A program made the translations under genes and the position numbers. A stretch of DNA of 34,211 bases from COE1 sp964445375 (GTDB lineage: Bacteria > Bacillota > Clostridia > Lachnospirales > Lachnospiraceae): positions 1-34,211 of the forward strand of contig CAYUKO010000020.1 in assembly GCA_964445375.1 (NCBI GenBank), written 5' to 3'. The stretch's first letter is position 1; each line of letters opens with the position of its first letter. The notes under the pieces were generated by a model. That model made no database searches. It saw only the letters and a list, made by a program, of their open reading frames with translations, and was not told the origin of the DNA. Below, one piece after another: positions 23,512 through 32,502 of this stretch.

Positions 23512-24105
23512 TCAGAAATCTCCTTTCTTTTGTTGTGTGATCAAGTCATAGATAACGCAGATAAGACCAGTACCAAGGCAGGATAAAATGATGATCATAG
23601 CGCTGACTTTCAGGAAATATCCCATAATAAAAGTGATAATCATTAAAGCAATATAGAGAATACGTTTGGTTGCTATGACATTTTTCGCCAGATTAATTAC
23701 AACATCAAAGATAACGGCAGCAACTCCGGCGCGCATGACAGCAAGAGCTGTTTTTATGGTTTCATTGGAACGGAATTGGTCATAGAAAACAGCAATGACA
23801 GAAAGTAATATCATAGGGGGAAGAATCGTGCCAAAGACTGCAACAAGTGAGCCAAGTATTCCATGAAGCCGGTATCCCAGAATGACAGAAGCATTTACGG
23901 GAATCGGACCAGGGGAAGACTGTGCAATTGCCGTGATATCAAGCATTTCATCCTCTTCCAGCCAATGCTGTTCTTCAACCACTTTCTTTTTCATCAGGGA
24001 GACAATCACAAATCCGCCACCGAAGGTGCAGGCACTCAGACTAAACATTACCCAGAATAATTTCTTTAACAGGCCAAAATCCATTTCTTTTCGTTCTGAT
24101 TTCAT
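23512..24105 (-). CDS. Chromate transporter family protein, first half-size subunit
   Basis: A 197-aa CHR-family protein. Motifs are SACTFGGGFVIVSLMKKKVV (about residues 19-38) and AIAQSSPGPIPVNASVILGY (about 55-74). The remainder is hydrophobic, with four or more predicted spans and a short basic tail. It is the promoter-proximal member of a two-gene operon with the gene ending at 22941. The start at 24105 has AAAGGA about 11 bases upstream; a later ATG at 24084 lacks a good ribosome site. A strong promoter lies at 24139-24167 on the same strand. Together the pair corresponds to one full-length ChrA. Confidence 0.9.
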   Translation of the reverse strand: MKSERKEMDFGLLKKLFWVMFSLSACTFGGGFVIVSLMKKKVVEEQHWLEEDEMLDITAIAQSSPGPIPVNASVILGYRLHGILGSLVAVFGTILPPMILLSVIAVFYDQFRSNETIKTALAVMRAGVAAVIFDVVINLAKNVIATKRILYIALMIITFIMGYFLKVSAMIIILSCLGTGLICVIYDLITQQKKGDF

Positions 24106-24138
24106 ATCGCAAGTAGTCCTTTCTTTGGAATCGCTTTT

Positions 24139-24167
24139 ATTATAGTATTTGAAATTTTAGATGTAAA
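24139..24167 (-). promoter_or_regulatory. Sigma-A promoter of the chromate-transporter operon
   Basis: On the minus strand TTTACA (complement of 24162-24167) and a perfect TATAAT (complement of 24139-24144) are 17 bp apart, about 34 bases before the start codon. Confidence 0.75.
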
Positions 24168-24272
24168 ATACATTACACACTTTCCCACTTCCCAATTCCT
24201 TCAAAATGCTTTATGATAAGAAAGAACAAAATTATGTAACTTTCGATTTCGTGATCAGCAAGGAGGAGCACA

Positions 24273-27200
24273 ATGGCATTTACGCATCTGCATGTGCATA
24301 CAGAATACAGTCTTTTGGACGGTTCTAATAAGATAAAAGAATATGTAAAACGCTTAAAAGAGCTTGGTATGGACAGCGGTGCCATTACCGATCATGGTGT
24401 CATGTTTGGTGTCATTGATTTCTATAAGGAAGCGAAAGCACAGGGCATCAAACCCATACTTGGTTGTGAGGTTTATGTTGCTCCAAATTCCAGATTTGAT
24501 AAAGAATTAACCGGTGGGGAAGAGCGATATCACCATCTTGTTCTGCTTGCAGAGAACAATACCGGTTATGCCAACTTAATGAAGATTGTAAGCCGCGGTT
24601 TTACCGAAGGCTATTATTATAAACCACGAGTAGATATGGAGGTTTTGAATACCTACCATGAAGGAATTATTGCGTTGTCGGCGTGTCTTGCAGGAGAAGT
24701 GCAGCGTTATATTACAAAGGGCTTGTATGAGGAAGCCAAAAACTGTGCATTAAAATATGAAGCCTGTTTTGGAAAAGGAAATTACTTTCTGGAGCTTCAA
24801 GATCACGGTATCCCGGAGCAGAAAACCGTAAATCAGGCATTGTTTCGTATGAGTAAGGAATTGTCGATTCCTTTAGTTGCCACAAATGATATTCATTATA
24901 CTTATGCGGAGGATGCAGAACCGCATGATTTATTGTTGTGCCTGCAGACTGGTAAAAAGGTAACGGATACAGACCGAATGCGTTATGATGGCGGTCAGTA
25001 CTATGTAAAGAGTGAAATGGAGATGCGTTCTCTTTTCCCTTATGCGCAGGAAGCGATTGATAATACAGCAAGAATTGCAGACCGTTGTAACGTAGAGATT
25101 GAATTTGGCGTTACCAAGCTCCCGAAATTTGATGTGCCAGAAGGTCATGATTCATGGAGTTATTTGAATAAGCTTTGTTTTGATGGTCTTGCAGAACGCT
25201 ATCCAAATGATGATGGAACACTTGCCGAGAAACTTAACTATGAGCTTGGCGTTATCCAGAAAATGGGCTATGTGGACTATTTCCTGATTGTCTGGGACTT
25301 TATTAATTGGGCGAGAAATCATGGAATTCCGGTAGGCCCTGGACGAGGAAGTGCGGCAGGAAGTATTGTTTCGTATTGTCTTCATATCACAAATATTGAC
25401 CCGATTCGTTATAGCCTGCTCTTTGAGCGATTCTTAAACCCGGAGCGAGTATCCATGCCCGATATCGATATCGATTTCTGTTATGAGAGAAGACAGGAGG
25501 TTATCGATTATGTAGGAGAGAAGTACGGTCAGGATAAGGTAGTTCAGATTGTGACCTTTGGTACCCTTGCAGCCAAGGGAGTTATCCGTGATGTGGCAAG
25601 AGTACTTGATTTACCATACAATTTTGCGGATAGTATCTCGAAAATGATACCAAATGAACTCAATATTACCCTTGATAGAGCATTGGATCTCAATCCTGAG
25701 CTTCGCAAGCTTTATGAACAGGACGAGCAGGTACATTATCTGATTGATATGTGTAAACGTCTGGAAGGCTTACCTCGTCATACTTCCATGCATGCGGCAG
25801 GTGTCGTTATCTGTCAGAAACCGGCAGATGAGTTTGTTCCATTATCAAGAGGTAGTGATGGTTCAATTACAACTCAGTTTACGATGACTACCATCGAAGA
25901 ACTTGGACTTTTGAAGATGGACTTCCTTGGTCTTCGTACACTGACCGTTATTAATAACGCAGTGAAAAATGTGGAAAAAACCCACGGAATTTACATTGAT
26001 GTGGATAACATTGATTATGATGATAAAAAGGTTTTAGCATCCTTGGGAACAGGAAAGACAGATGGTGTGTTCCAGTTGGAAAGTCAGGGAATGAAGAACT
26101 TCATGAAGGAGTTAAAGCCACAGAATCTGGAAGATGTTATTGCGGGTATTTCCCTTTATCGTCCGGGTCCAATGGACTTTATTCCAAGCTATATCAAGGG
26201 TAAGAGTAACCCGGATAAGGTAACGTATGCAACGCCACAGCTGGAACATATTTTACAGCCGACCTATGGTTGTATCGTATATCAGGAGCAGGTTATGCAG
26301 ATTGTGCGTGATCTTGGTGGTTATACCATGGGACGAAGCGATCTGGTTCGTCGTGCCATGAGTAAGAAAAAGGCTTACGTTATGGAGCAGGAACGTAAGA
26401 ACTTCGTATATGGAAATGAGGAAGAAGGGGTTCCGGGATGTCAGTCAAATGGCATCGCACCAGAGATTGCAGAACAGATATATGGAACCATGATGGATTT
26501 TGCCAAGTATGCGTTTAATAAATCCCATGCGGCATGTTATGCAGTGGTTGCTTATCAGACGGCATATTTGAAATATTATTATCCGGTTGAATTCATGGCG
26601 GCACTTTTGACCTCTGTCATTGATAATGCGACAAAGGTGTCAGAATATATTATGACCTGCAAGAGTATGGGAATTGAAATCCTGCCACCGGATATTAATG
26701 AAGGAGAAGCTGGATTTTCCGTATCCGGGAATGCGATTCGCTATGCATTGACAGCGATTAAGAATGTCGGAAGACCTGTGATTGATGCCATTGTAAAGGA
26801 AAGAGAAGAGCATGGTATTTATGTAAGTCTGAAAGACTTTATGGAGCGAACGGCAGAATATGATGTGAATAAGCGTGCCATTGAGCACTTTATTAAGGCC
26901 GGTGCCTTTGATAGCTTTGGCGCTACGAGAAAGCAGCTCATGAGCGTGTATTCGCAGATTTTGGATAGCATACAGCATGGAAAGAAGAGCACTATGCAGG
27001 GGCAGATGTCTCTATTTGATATTGTTTCCGAAGAGGATAAGGAAGAGTTGGAAATCAAGATGCCAAACGTAGGCGAATATACGAAGGAGCTGTTGCTTAG
27101 CTTTGAAAAAGAAGTCCTTGGCTTCTATGTCAGTGGTCATCCGATGGAGGAATATCAGGCAGTATGGAATAAATATATTACGGCCAAAACTTCTGACTTT

Positions 27201-27725
27201 TATCTGAATGAAGAAACGGGAATCATTGCTTTAGAGCATGACAAAAAGGTTACGATTGGTGGCATGATTATGGATAAGAAGATTAAGTACACCAAGAATG
27301 ATAAAATCATGGCATTTCTTACGGTAGAAGACCTTGTCGGCAGTGTGGAAGTGATTGTATTTCCAAATAACTATGAGAAATATTCTTATAAGCTGACCGA
27401 AGAAAGCAAGGTTTTCATACAGGGACGTGTATCCGCAGAGGAAGAGCGTGATGGAAAACTGATTTGTGAAAAAATTACCTCTTTTGATGAAATTCCACGT
27501 AAGGTTTGGCTGAAATTCCCGAATGTTGCAGAGTATACAAACAGAGAACAGGAACTTTTTGCAGCAATTGCAGAATCAGAGGGCAAAGACAGCATTATCA
27601 TTTACTTAGAGGATACCAAGCAGATGAAACAACTGCCACCGAACCGAAATATTCACGCAGACAGTGAAGTACTTGAAGTACTTAGGGAGATGCTTGGGAA
27701 GGATAACGTACGAGTTGTGTGTTAA
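24273..27725 (+). CDS. dnaE: DNA polymerase III alpha subunit (DnaE)
   Basis: The 1150-aa replicative polymerase of the C family, DnaE type. It begins with a PHP domain (FTHLHVHTEYSLLDG, residues 3-17). The palm follows, with VGPGRGSAAGSIVSYC (about 353-368) and the catalytic aspartates in MPDIDIDF (D397 and D399). Then come the finger domain (RHTSMHAAGVVI; ISLYRPGPMDFIP), the helix-hairpin-helix region and a C-terminal OB-fold (about 1005-1085). Bacillota also use PolC, which is not in this window. RBS AAGGAGG is at 24260-24266. pfkA follows on the same strand after a 189-bp gap, an arrangement I recall from other Bacillota. Confidence 0.97.
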   Translation: MAFTHLHVHTEYSLLDGSNKIKEYVKRLKELGMDSGAITDHGVMFGVIDFYKEAKAQGIKPILGCEVYVAPNSRFDKELTGGEERYHHLVLLAENNTGYANLMKIVSRGFTEGYYYKPRVDMEVLNTYHEGIIALSACLAGEVQRYITKGLYEEAKNCALKYEACFGKGNYFLELQDHGIPEQKTVNQALFRMSKELSIPLVATNDIHYTYAEDAEPHDLLLCLQTGKKVTDTDRMRYDGGQYYVKSEMEMRSLFPYAQEAIDNTARIADRCNVEIEFGVTKLPKFDVPEGHDSWSYLNKLCFDGLAERYPNDDGTLAEKLNYELGVIQKMGYVDYFLIVWDFINWARNHGIPVGPGRGSAAGSIVSYCLHITNIDPIRYSLLFERFLNPERVSMPDIDIDFCYERRQEVIDYVGEKYGQDKVVQIVTFGTLAAKGVIRDVARVLDLPYNFADSISKMIPNELNITLDRALDLNPELRKLYEQDEQVHYLIDMCKRLEGLPRHTSMHAAGVVICQKPADEFVPLSRGSDGSITTQFTMTTIEELGLLKMDFLGLRTLTVINNAVKNVEKTHGIYIDVDNIDYDDKKVLASLGTGKTDGVFQLESQGMKNFMKELKPQNLEDVIAGISLYRPGPMDFIPSYIKGKSNPDKVTYATPQLEHILQPTYGCIVYQEQVMQIVRDLGGYTMGRSDLVRRAMSKKKAYVMEQERKNFVYGNEEEGVPGCQSNGIAPEIAEQIYGTMMDFAKYAFNKSHAACYAVVAYQTAYLKYYYPVEFMAALLTSVIDNATKVSEYIMTCKSMGIEILPPDINEGEAGFSVSGNAIRYALTAIKNVGRPVIDAIVKEREEHGIYVSLKDFMERTAEYDVNKRAIEHFIKAGAFDSFGATRKQLMSVYSQILDSIQHGKKSTMQGQMSLFDIVSEEDKEELEIKMPNVGEYTKELLLSFEKEVLGFYVSGHPMEEYQAVWNKYITAKTSDFYLNEETGIIALEHDKKVTIGGMIMDKKIKYTKNDKIMAFLTVEDLVGSVEVIVFPNNYEKYSYKLTEESKVFIQGRVSAEEERDGKLICEKITSFDEIPRKVWLKFPNVAEYTNREQELFAAIAESEGKDSIIIYLEDTKQMKQLPPNRNIHADSEVLEVLREMLGKDNVRVVC

Positions 27726-27788
27726 GGTGCATAAGCTTGCCTGCACACAAGATGTATGTTTTTCATGTAAGGCGCATGTGATAAAATT

Positions 27789-27872
27789 TTGACAAAAGAT
27801 AGTTGTAATCTGATAAAAAATGGATTAGAATAAGATAAATTGGGTGTAATTATGAAGGCACTGAATAATTAC
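27789..27872 (+). promoter_or_regulatory. pfkA promoter region with 5'-UTR hairpin
   Basis: TTGACA (27789-27794) has only a weak -10 downstream; TTGTAA (27803-27808) with TAGAAT (27826-27831) at 17 bp is the better pair. The leader then contains a perfect inverted repeat TGTAATTAT (27845-27853) and ATAATTACA (27864-27872), which could be an operator or an RNA hairpin. Confidence 0.5.
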
Positions 27873-27914
27873 AATTGAGTTTAGGATAGGAATGTGGTAC
27901 ATAGGAGGTATATC

Positions 27915-28889
27915 ATGGCCAAAGAGATAAAGACAATCGCTGTTTTGACAAGTGGTGGAGATGCACCGGGAATGAACGCTGCCATTCGTGCAGTTGTTAG
28001 AAAAGGAATCTCCAATGGAGTTCGTGTGAAAGGTATCAAGAGAGGTTATGCAGGACTTCTCAATGAAGAGATTATAGATTTAGAGCCACAGAGTGTTTCT
28101 GATATTATTCAGAAGGGTGGTACCATTCTTGGTACAGCTCGTTGTTTAGAGATGAAGGATCCTGAGGTTCAGGCTCATGCAGCTGACCTTTGCCGTAAGC
28201 ATGGAATTGATGGTCTTGTTGTTATCGGTGGAGACGGTTCTTACCGTGGCGCACAGGCATTAGCAAGAAATGGTATCAATACCGTTGGTGTTCCTGGAAC
28301 AATTGACCTTGATATTGCATGTACAGAATATACAATCGGTTTCGATACTGCTATCAATACAGCGATGGAAGCCATTGACAAGGTAAGAGATACCTCTTCT
28401 TCTCATGAAAGATGTTCTATCATCGAAGTAATGGGACGTGATGCAGGATACATCGCGCTTTGGACAGGTGTTGCAAATGGTGCAGAGGATATCCTTCTTC
28501 CAGAGAAGTATGATTACAATGAGCAGGAATTAATCAACAATATCATTCAGAGTAGAAAACGTGGTAAGACACATCATATCATCATCAATGCAGAAGGTAT
28601 TGGACATTCTACCTCTATGGCTAAGAGAATTGAAGCAGCAACTGGTATTGAAACACGTGCAACCATTCTTGGTTACATGCAGAGAGGTGGAAATCCAACC
28701 TGTAAGGATCGTTTCTATGCGTCTATTATGGGTGCTTATGCAGCTGATATCCTTTGTCAGGGTAAGTCTAACAGAGTCGTTGCTTATAAGCATGGTGAAT
28801 TTGTTGATTATGATATCGAGGAAGCATTAAATATGACAAAGGGTATTGATGAGTACCAGTTTGAAATCTGCAAGAAGCTTTCCAGATAA
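27915..28889 (+). CDS. pfkA: ATP-dependent 6-phosphofructokinase
   Basis: A 324-aa glycolytic enzyme that phosphorylates fructose 6-phosphate. Motifs are LTSGGDAPGMNAAIRAVVRK (about residues 11-30), the ATP-binding GGDGSYRGA with Gly at the position that marks ATP rather than PPi use, the catalytic D131 in GTIDLD, and RDTSSSHERC/EVMGRDAGYIAL for substrate binding. One unusual point is Leu at 132, where the family normally has Asn (TIDND). The start at 27915 has AGGAGG (27903-27908); the reading from 27894 would run through that site. A strong terminator follows. Confidence 0.96.
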   Translation: MAKEIKTIAVLTSGGDAPGMNAAIRAVVRKGISNGVRVKGIKRGYAGLLNEEIIDLEPQSVSDIIQKGGTILGTARCLEMKDPEVQAHAADLCRKHGIDGLVVIGGDGSYRGAQALARNGINTVGVPGTIDLDIACTEYTIGFDTAINTAMEAIDKVRDTSSSHERCSIIEVMGRDAGYIALWTGVANGAEDILLPEKYDYNEQELINNIIQSRKRGKTHHIIINAEGIGHSTSMAKRIEAATGIETRATILGYMQRGGNPTCKDRFYASIMGAYAADILCQGKSNRVVAYKHGEFVDYDIEEALNMTKGIDEYQFEICKKLSR

Positions 28890-28910
28890 TAAAAGTCAAT
28901 AGGAATAATG

Positions 28911-28943
28911 AAAACGAGACAAGAAGGATTGTCTCGTTTTTTT
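28911..28943 (+). terminator. Terminator of pfkA
   Basis: AAAACGAGACAA and TTGTCTCGTTTT form a 12-bp stem with a short loop (AGAAGGA region, 28911-28940), followed by T. Confidence 0.93.
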
Positions 28944-28958
28944 GTGCTAGGAAATTGC

Positions 28959-28987
28959 TTGTCGTAATTTTAGATAAATGATAAAAT
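28959..28987 (+). promoter_or_regulatory. Sigma-A promoter of the second chemoreceptor gene
   Basis: TTGTCG (28959-28964), 17 bp, TAAAAT (28982-28987), 34 bases before the start codon. Confidence 0.6.
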
Positions 28988-29020
28988 GAAGTATAAATAT
29001 CTGAAAAGAAAGGAGAAAAT

Positions 29021-30499
29021 ATGGATTATACAAACAAAACAATTGCGGATCAAAGTAGAAATAAAGTAGCATTAATTGGGACAACGATAATGAATATGGT
29101 AGTTGCGGTGGCATATTTTATTGAGGTATTAAAGGGGGGCAGAACAATAGCCTCTTACCTGATTATTGTTTCACTTTGTGTGATTCCAATCCTGGGAGCT
29201 TTTTTGTTATATTTTAAGAAAAAGGATTCCGTTCCTATTCGTTATGTGTTGGCAATAGGTTTTTCGTTTCTTTATTGCTATGTTATGTATGGAACAACAA
29301 CGAATACGTCTTTTTGTTACGTGATAGTTATTTTTCTGGTCTTAATTGTATATATGGATAAGAAAGTATCTATTGGGCTGGGTATATCCGCAGTTGCAAT
29401 TAATATTGTGCGGCTTGTGATCACTATTATGCGAGGTGAGCTTACCCCCATTTATATTACAGAGATGGAGATTGTTATAGCGTGTCTGGTGTTATCTGTT
29501 ATATTAGCAGTTATGTCACTTAACAAGATTTCCCAGATTAATGATGCTAATGTCCAGAAGGCAATGAAGGAAAAGGAACAATCCGAACAATTATTAAGTA
29601 AAATTCGACAGATTACAGATGTTATGGGACAGAATATGCAGCATGCGGCAGAGGAAACGGTTGCATTGAGAGATTCGATTGAGACAACAAAGATTGCAAT
29701 GGAGAATCTTTCAACAGGAGCCAATACAGCGGCACAGGCAGTCATTACCCAGCAGGAGCATACAGGTGAGATTGATGAGCATATACAGAAGGTTGGACAA
29801 GGAACAGAGGCGGTATATCATAGTGCGCTGAATTCAGAGGATAGTCTGAAAAAAGGACAGGAGATTATGGCATCTTTGCTTGGACATGTTGAGAATACAG
29901 AGAAGATAAATAATCTGGTTGCAGAAGAGATGACAGAACTTCGGAGTAAGTCAGAACAGATGGGAAGTATTGTGGAGCTAATTAATGATGTAGCATCGCA
30001 GACGGAACTGTTAGCCTTGAATGCAAGTATTGAGGCAGCAAGAGCAGGTGAGGCAGGAAAAGGATTTGCAGTTGTTGCATCGGAAATTACAAGTCTAGCA
30101 GGGCAAACGGAGGATGCGACAGGAAAGATTGTTCAGCTTATTGCAGATATAAGAGAGTCTTTGGATCGAGTGAATCAGTCCGTTGATGAGATGCTAAAAA
30201 GTAATCATACGCAGGGAGAATTGGTAGAAGAAAATGCAAAGAGCTTTGATGTCATTCGTGATAATACAAAGGAAATCATGCAAGAAGTAACACAATTACA
30301 AAGGGTAGTTACAACTGTGGAGAATGCAAATCGCTTAGTTGTCGATAACATTTCGAATGTTTCAGCGGTGACACAAGAGATAACGGCAGAGGCGAACACT
30401 ACGCTGGAAGGTTGTGAATCGAATCTGAGAAGTATTGAAAATGTCAGCAGTATGATTAATCAATTAAATCAAAGTGCTGAGGAATTAAAACAGAATTAG
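29021..30499 (+). CDS. Methyl-accepting chemotaxis protein without extracellular sensor
   Basis: A 492-aa chemoreceptor. Residues 1-175 contain about six hydrophobic segments joined by short loops, so no large ligand-binding domain lies outside the membrane and no HAMP domain is evident. The rest is the helical signalling domain; its conserved tip is at about residues 325-350 (SQTELLALNASIEAARAGEA, followed by GKGFAVVASEI). Like the PilZ receptor at 8038, it has a six-span N-terminal region, but it ends at residue 492 with no PilZ domain. It probably senses membrane or energy state, or a ligand within the bilayer. RBS AAAGGAG is just upstream. It has its own promoter and terminator. Confidence 0.93.
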   Translation: MDYTNKTIADQSRNKVALIGTTIMNMVVAVAYFIEVLKGGRTIASYLIIVSLCVIPILGAFLLYFKKKDSVPIRYVLAIGFSFLYCYVMYGTTTNTSFCYVIVIFLVLIVYMDKKVSIGLGISAVAINIVRLVITIMRGELTPIYITEMEIVIACLVLSVILAVMSLNKISQINDANVQKAMKEKEQSEQLLSKIRQITDVMGQNMQHAAEETVALRDSIETTKIAMENLSTGANTAAQAVITQQEHTGEIDEHIQKVGQGTEAVYHSALNSEDSLKKGQEIMASLLGHVENTEKINNLVAEEMTELRSKSEQMGSIVELINDVASQTELLALNASIEAARAGEAGKGFAVVASEITSLAGQTEDATGKIVQLIADIRESLDRVNQSVDEMLKSNHTQGELVEENAKSFDVIRDNTKEIMQEVTQLQRVVTTVENANRLVVDNISNVSAVTQEITAEANTTLEGCESNLRSIENVSSMINQLNQSAEELKQN

Positions 30500-30514
30500 G
30501 AACATATAATATAG

Positions 30515-30543
30515 AAAGGAATGCATATACAGCATTCCTTTTT
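30515..30543 (+). terminator. Terminator of the second chemoreceptor gene
   Basis: AAAGGAATGC (30515-30524) pairs with GCATTCCTTT (30532-30541), 7-base loop, followed by T. Confidence 0.9.
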
Positions 30544-30576
30544 CGTGTCTATTGCTATACATAATATTGGGAAATG

Positions 30577-30585
30577 TGCTATACT
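30577..30585 (+). promoter_or_regulatory. Extended -10 promoter of the RNA methyltransferase gene
   Basis: TGCTATACT (30577-30585) is an extended -10; no clear -35 lies 17 bp upstream. It leaves a leader of about 120 bases before the start codon, in which I recognise no known riboswitch or T-box. Confidence 0.45.
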
Positions 30586-30713
30586 ATGCGGTATGAAGTA
30601 ATCTCAGGTTTATAAGGAAGAGTAAATCTTCATGAGAGTGTGAATACGTTCGAAATTGCTCGCCAAAAGAAAGAATAGGTAAATGCACCGATTATGGAAA
30701 GGTATAGTGACAA

Positions 30714-31487
30714 ATGATTACAAGTACAACAAATAACAGGATAAAGAAACTGGTTGCTTTGAGTCAAAAAGCAAAGCTTCGAAGAGAAGAGGATGTCTTT
30801 CTGGTAGAGGGACCAAGGATGTTTGTGGAAGCACCAAAGAGCTGGATTCGGGAAGTTTATGTTTCTGAATCATTTCTTGCAAAGTGCAGTTTTCAGGAAG
30901 AATTGAAGGCGCAGCCATATGAGGTCGTTTCGGATGAGGTATTTCAGAAGATTTCGGACACGAAGACACCACAGGGTATCTTAAGTGTGTTAAAGTGTCC
31001 ACACTATGAAATGAAGGAATTGCTTCAAAAGGAAAATCCATTGCTGGTTGTTTTGGAAAATATTCAGGACCCCGGAAATCTGGGAACGATTCTTCGTGCC
31101 GGTGAAGGTGCAGGGATTGATGGCGTTATCATGACTCGAGAAACAGCGGATTTGTTTAACCCAAAGGTCATTCGTGCTACCATGGGTTCTATTTATCGAG
31201 TACCGTATATTTACACAGATGATATACAGGCAAGTATTTCAGAGTTGAAAGACCGTGGCATTGCGGTATATGCAGCACATTTGAGTGATAGTGTATGCTA
31301 TGATGAGGCGGATTATCAGAAAGGAACGGCATTCCTGATTGGAAATGAAGGAAATGGTCTGAAAAAGGAAACAGCAGACAGCGCAACACAATATATTAAG
31401 ATACCAATGCAGGGACAGGTTGAATCCCTGAATGCCGCAATTGCTACATCCATTTTGATGTATGAGGCAGCAAGACAGAGGAAATAA
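30714..31487 (+). CDS. TrmH/SpoU-family RNA 2'-O-methyltransferase
   Basis: A 257-aa SPOUT methyltransferase. The N-terminal substrate-binding part (about residues 1-95) has VFLVEGPRMFVEA. The SpoU domain follows with its three motifs: LENIQDPGNLGTILRAGEGA (motif 1, about 112-131), a GSIYRVPY stretch and AFLIGNEGNGL (motif 2, about 205-215), and KIPMQGQVESLNAAIATSIL (motif 3, about 228-247), forming the trefoil-knot SAM site. It methylates a ribose 2'-OH in rRNA or tRNA; the target base cannot be told from sequence. A ribosome site GGAAAGG lies about 10 bases upstream. proC follows after 30 bases, probably in one operon. Confidence 0.92.
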   Translation: MITSTTNNRIKKLVALSQKAKLRREEDVFLVEGPRMFVEAPKSWIREVYVSESFLAKCSFQEELKAQPYEVVSDEVFQKISDTKTPQGILSVLKCPHYEMKELLQKENPLLVVLENIQDPGNLGTILRAGEGAGIDGVIMTRETADLFNPKVIRATMGSIYRVPYIYTDDIQASISELKDRGIAVYAAHLSDSVCYDEADYQKGTAFLIGNEGNGLKKETADSATQYIKIPMQGQVESLNAAIATSILMYEAARQRK

Positions 31488-31517
31488 CGTAAACAATTAA
31501 TTTAGGAGGATACACAA

Positions 31518-32312
31518 ATGAAAATTGGATTTATTGGCTTAGGAAACATGGCAACTGCTATGATTGGCGGTATTTTAGGAAAGGGACTGTACACAAAGGA
31601 AGATATAATCGGTTCTGACAAAATGCAGGCTACGGCTGATCTTGCAAAGGAGAAATTTGGAATCACAACTTATGCAGATAACAAAGAGGTTGTAAAGAAT
31701 GCGGATATTATTGTTTTTGCAGTAAAGCCTATCTTTTTACCGGAAGTGATTGAGGAAATCAAGAGCGAAGTAACCATGGACAAGCTTGTGATTTCTATCG
31801 TTGCAGGTAAGACAGTTGCATGGATTGAAGGGGCTTTTGCAAAGCAGATCCGTCTGGTTCGCTGTATGCCAAATACACCTGCATTTGTAGGTGAGGGATG
31901 TACGGCAATCTGTTTAAATGCATCAGCAACCAAAGAAGATGAGACATTGGCATTAGATATTATGAACAGTTTTGGCAAGGCGAGTGTTGTTTCTGAGCAT
32001 CTTATGGATGCCGTTGTTGGTGTTAGTGGAAGCTCACCTGCCTATGTATTTATGTTTATTGAAGCCATGGCAGACGCTGCTGTACTTGCCGGAATGCCAA
32101 GAGCACAGGCTTATGAATTCGCAGCACAGTCCGTTCTTGGAAGTGCCAAGATGGTATTAGAGACAGGAAAGCATCCTGCAGAGCTTAAGGATATGGTATG
32201 CTCACCGGGAGGAACCACGATTGAGGCTGTAAAAGTATTAGAGGAAAAAGGTTTCCGTGCGGCTGTTATGGAAGCGATTGGGGCATGCGTGGAGAAGTCC
32301 AAGAATCTATAA
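31518..32312 (+). CDS. proC: Pyrroline-5-carboxylate reductase
   Basis: The 264-aa enzyme makes proline from pyrroline-5-carboxylate with NAD(P)H. The Rossmann start MKIGFIGLGNMATAMIGGIL is typical, with DIIVFAVKPIFLPEVIEEI (about 65-83) and RLVRCMPNTPAFVGEG (about 113-128). The C-terminal dimer domain carries GVSGSSPAYVFMFIEAMADA (about 167-186) and DMVCSPGGTTIEAV (about 227-240). Length and motif order are standard. RBS AGGAGG is at 31504-31509. It is the second gene after the RNA methyltransferase and ends at a clear terminator. Confidence 0.97.
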   Translation: MKIGFIGLGNMATAMIGGILGKGLYTKEDIIGSDKMQATADLAKEKFGITTYADNKEVVKNADIIVFAVKPIFLPEVIEEIKSEVTMDKLVISIVAGKTVAWIEGAFAKQIRLVRCMPNTPAFVGEGCTAICLNASATKEDETLALDIMNSFGKASVVSEHLMDAVVGVSGSSPAYVFMFIEAMADAAVLAGMPRAQAYEFAAQSVLGSAKMVLETGKHPAELKDMVCSPGGTTIEAVKVLEEKGFRAAVMEAIGACVEKSKNL

Positions 32313-32345
32313 GTGAAAAATCAGAATATAGATGTTTTACAAGAA

Positions 32346-32380
32346 AAAGAGTCCGACACTTGACAAGTGGCGGACTCTTT
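32346..32380 (+). terminator. Terminator of proC
   Basis: AAAGAGTCCG pairs with CGGACTCTTT as the outer stem (32346-32380), with an inner CACTTGACAAGTG hairpin; 14 pairs in all with one mismatch. Confidence 0.9.
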
Positions 32381-32416
32381 GGTATCATATAAAATCGTAA
32401 TGAATGTTAATAAAGA

Positions 32417-32444
32417 TGTAACATTTGTTATAGTGATGTATAAT
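32417..32444 (+). promoter_or_regulatory. Candidate promoter of the SH3-SleB gene
   Basis: TATAAT (32439-32444) is a perfect -10; TGTAAC (32417-32422) 16 bp upstream is a poor -35. Confidence 0.45.
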
Positions 32445-32502
32445 ATATGTAAACAAAGAAGAAATAATTTCCTAAGTAATTATGGAAATCATGGAGATTG
32501 GT

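Noticed and set aside
22941..24105. Frameshifted full-length chrA
   Set aside because: Each half has its own start and ribosome site and its own CHR N-terminal signature, as in genuine two-subunit CHR transporters.
27726..27788. Terminator after dnaE
   Set aside because: Short inverted repeats (GTGCA...TGCAC) exist but without a stable stem or T-tract, so termination there cannot be supported.
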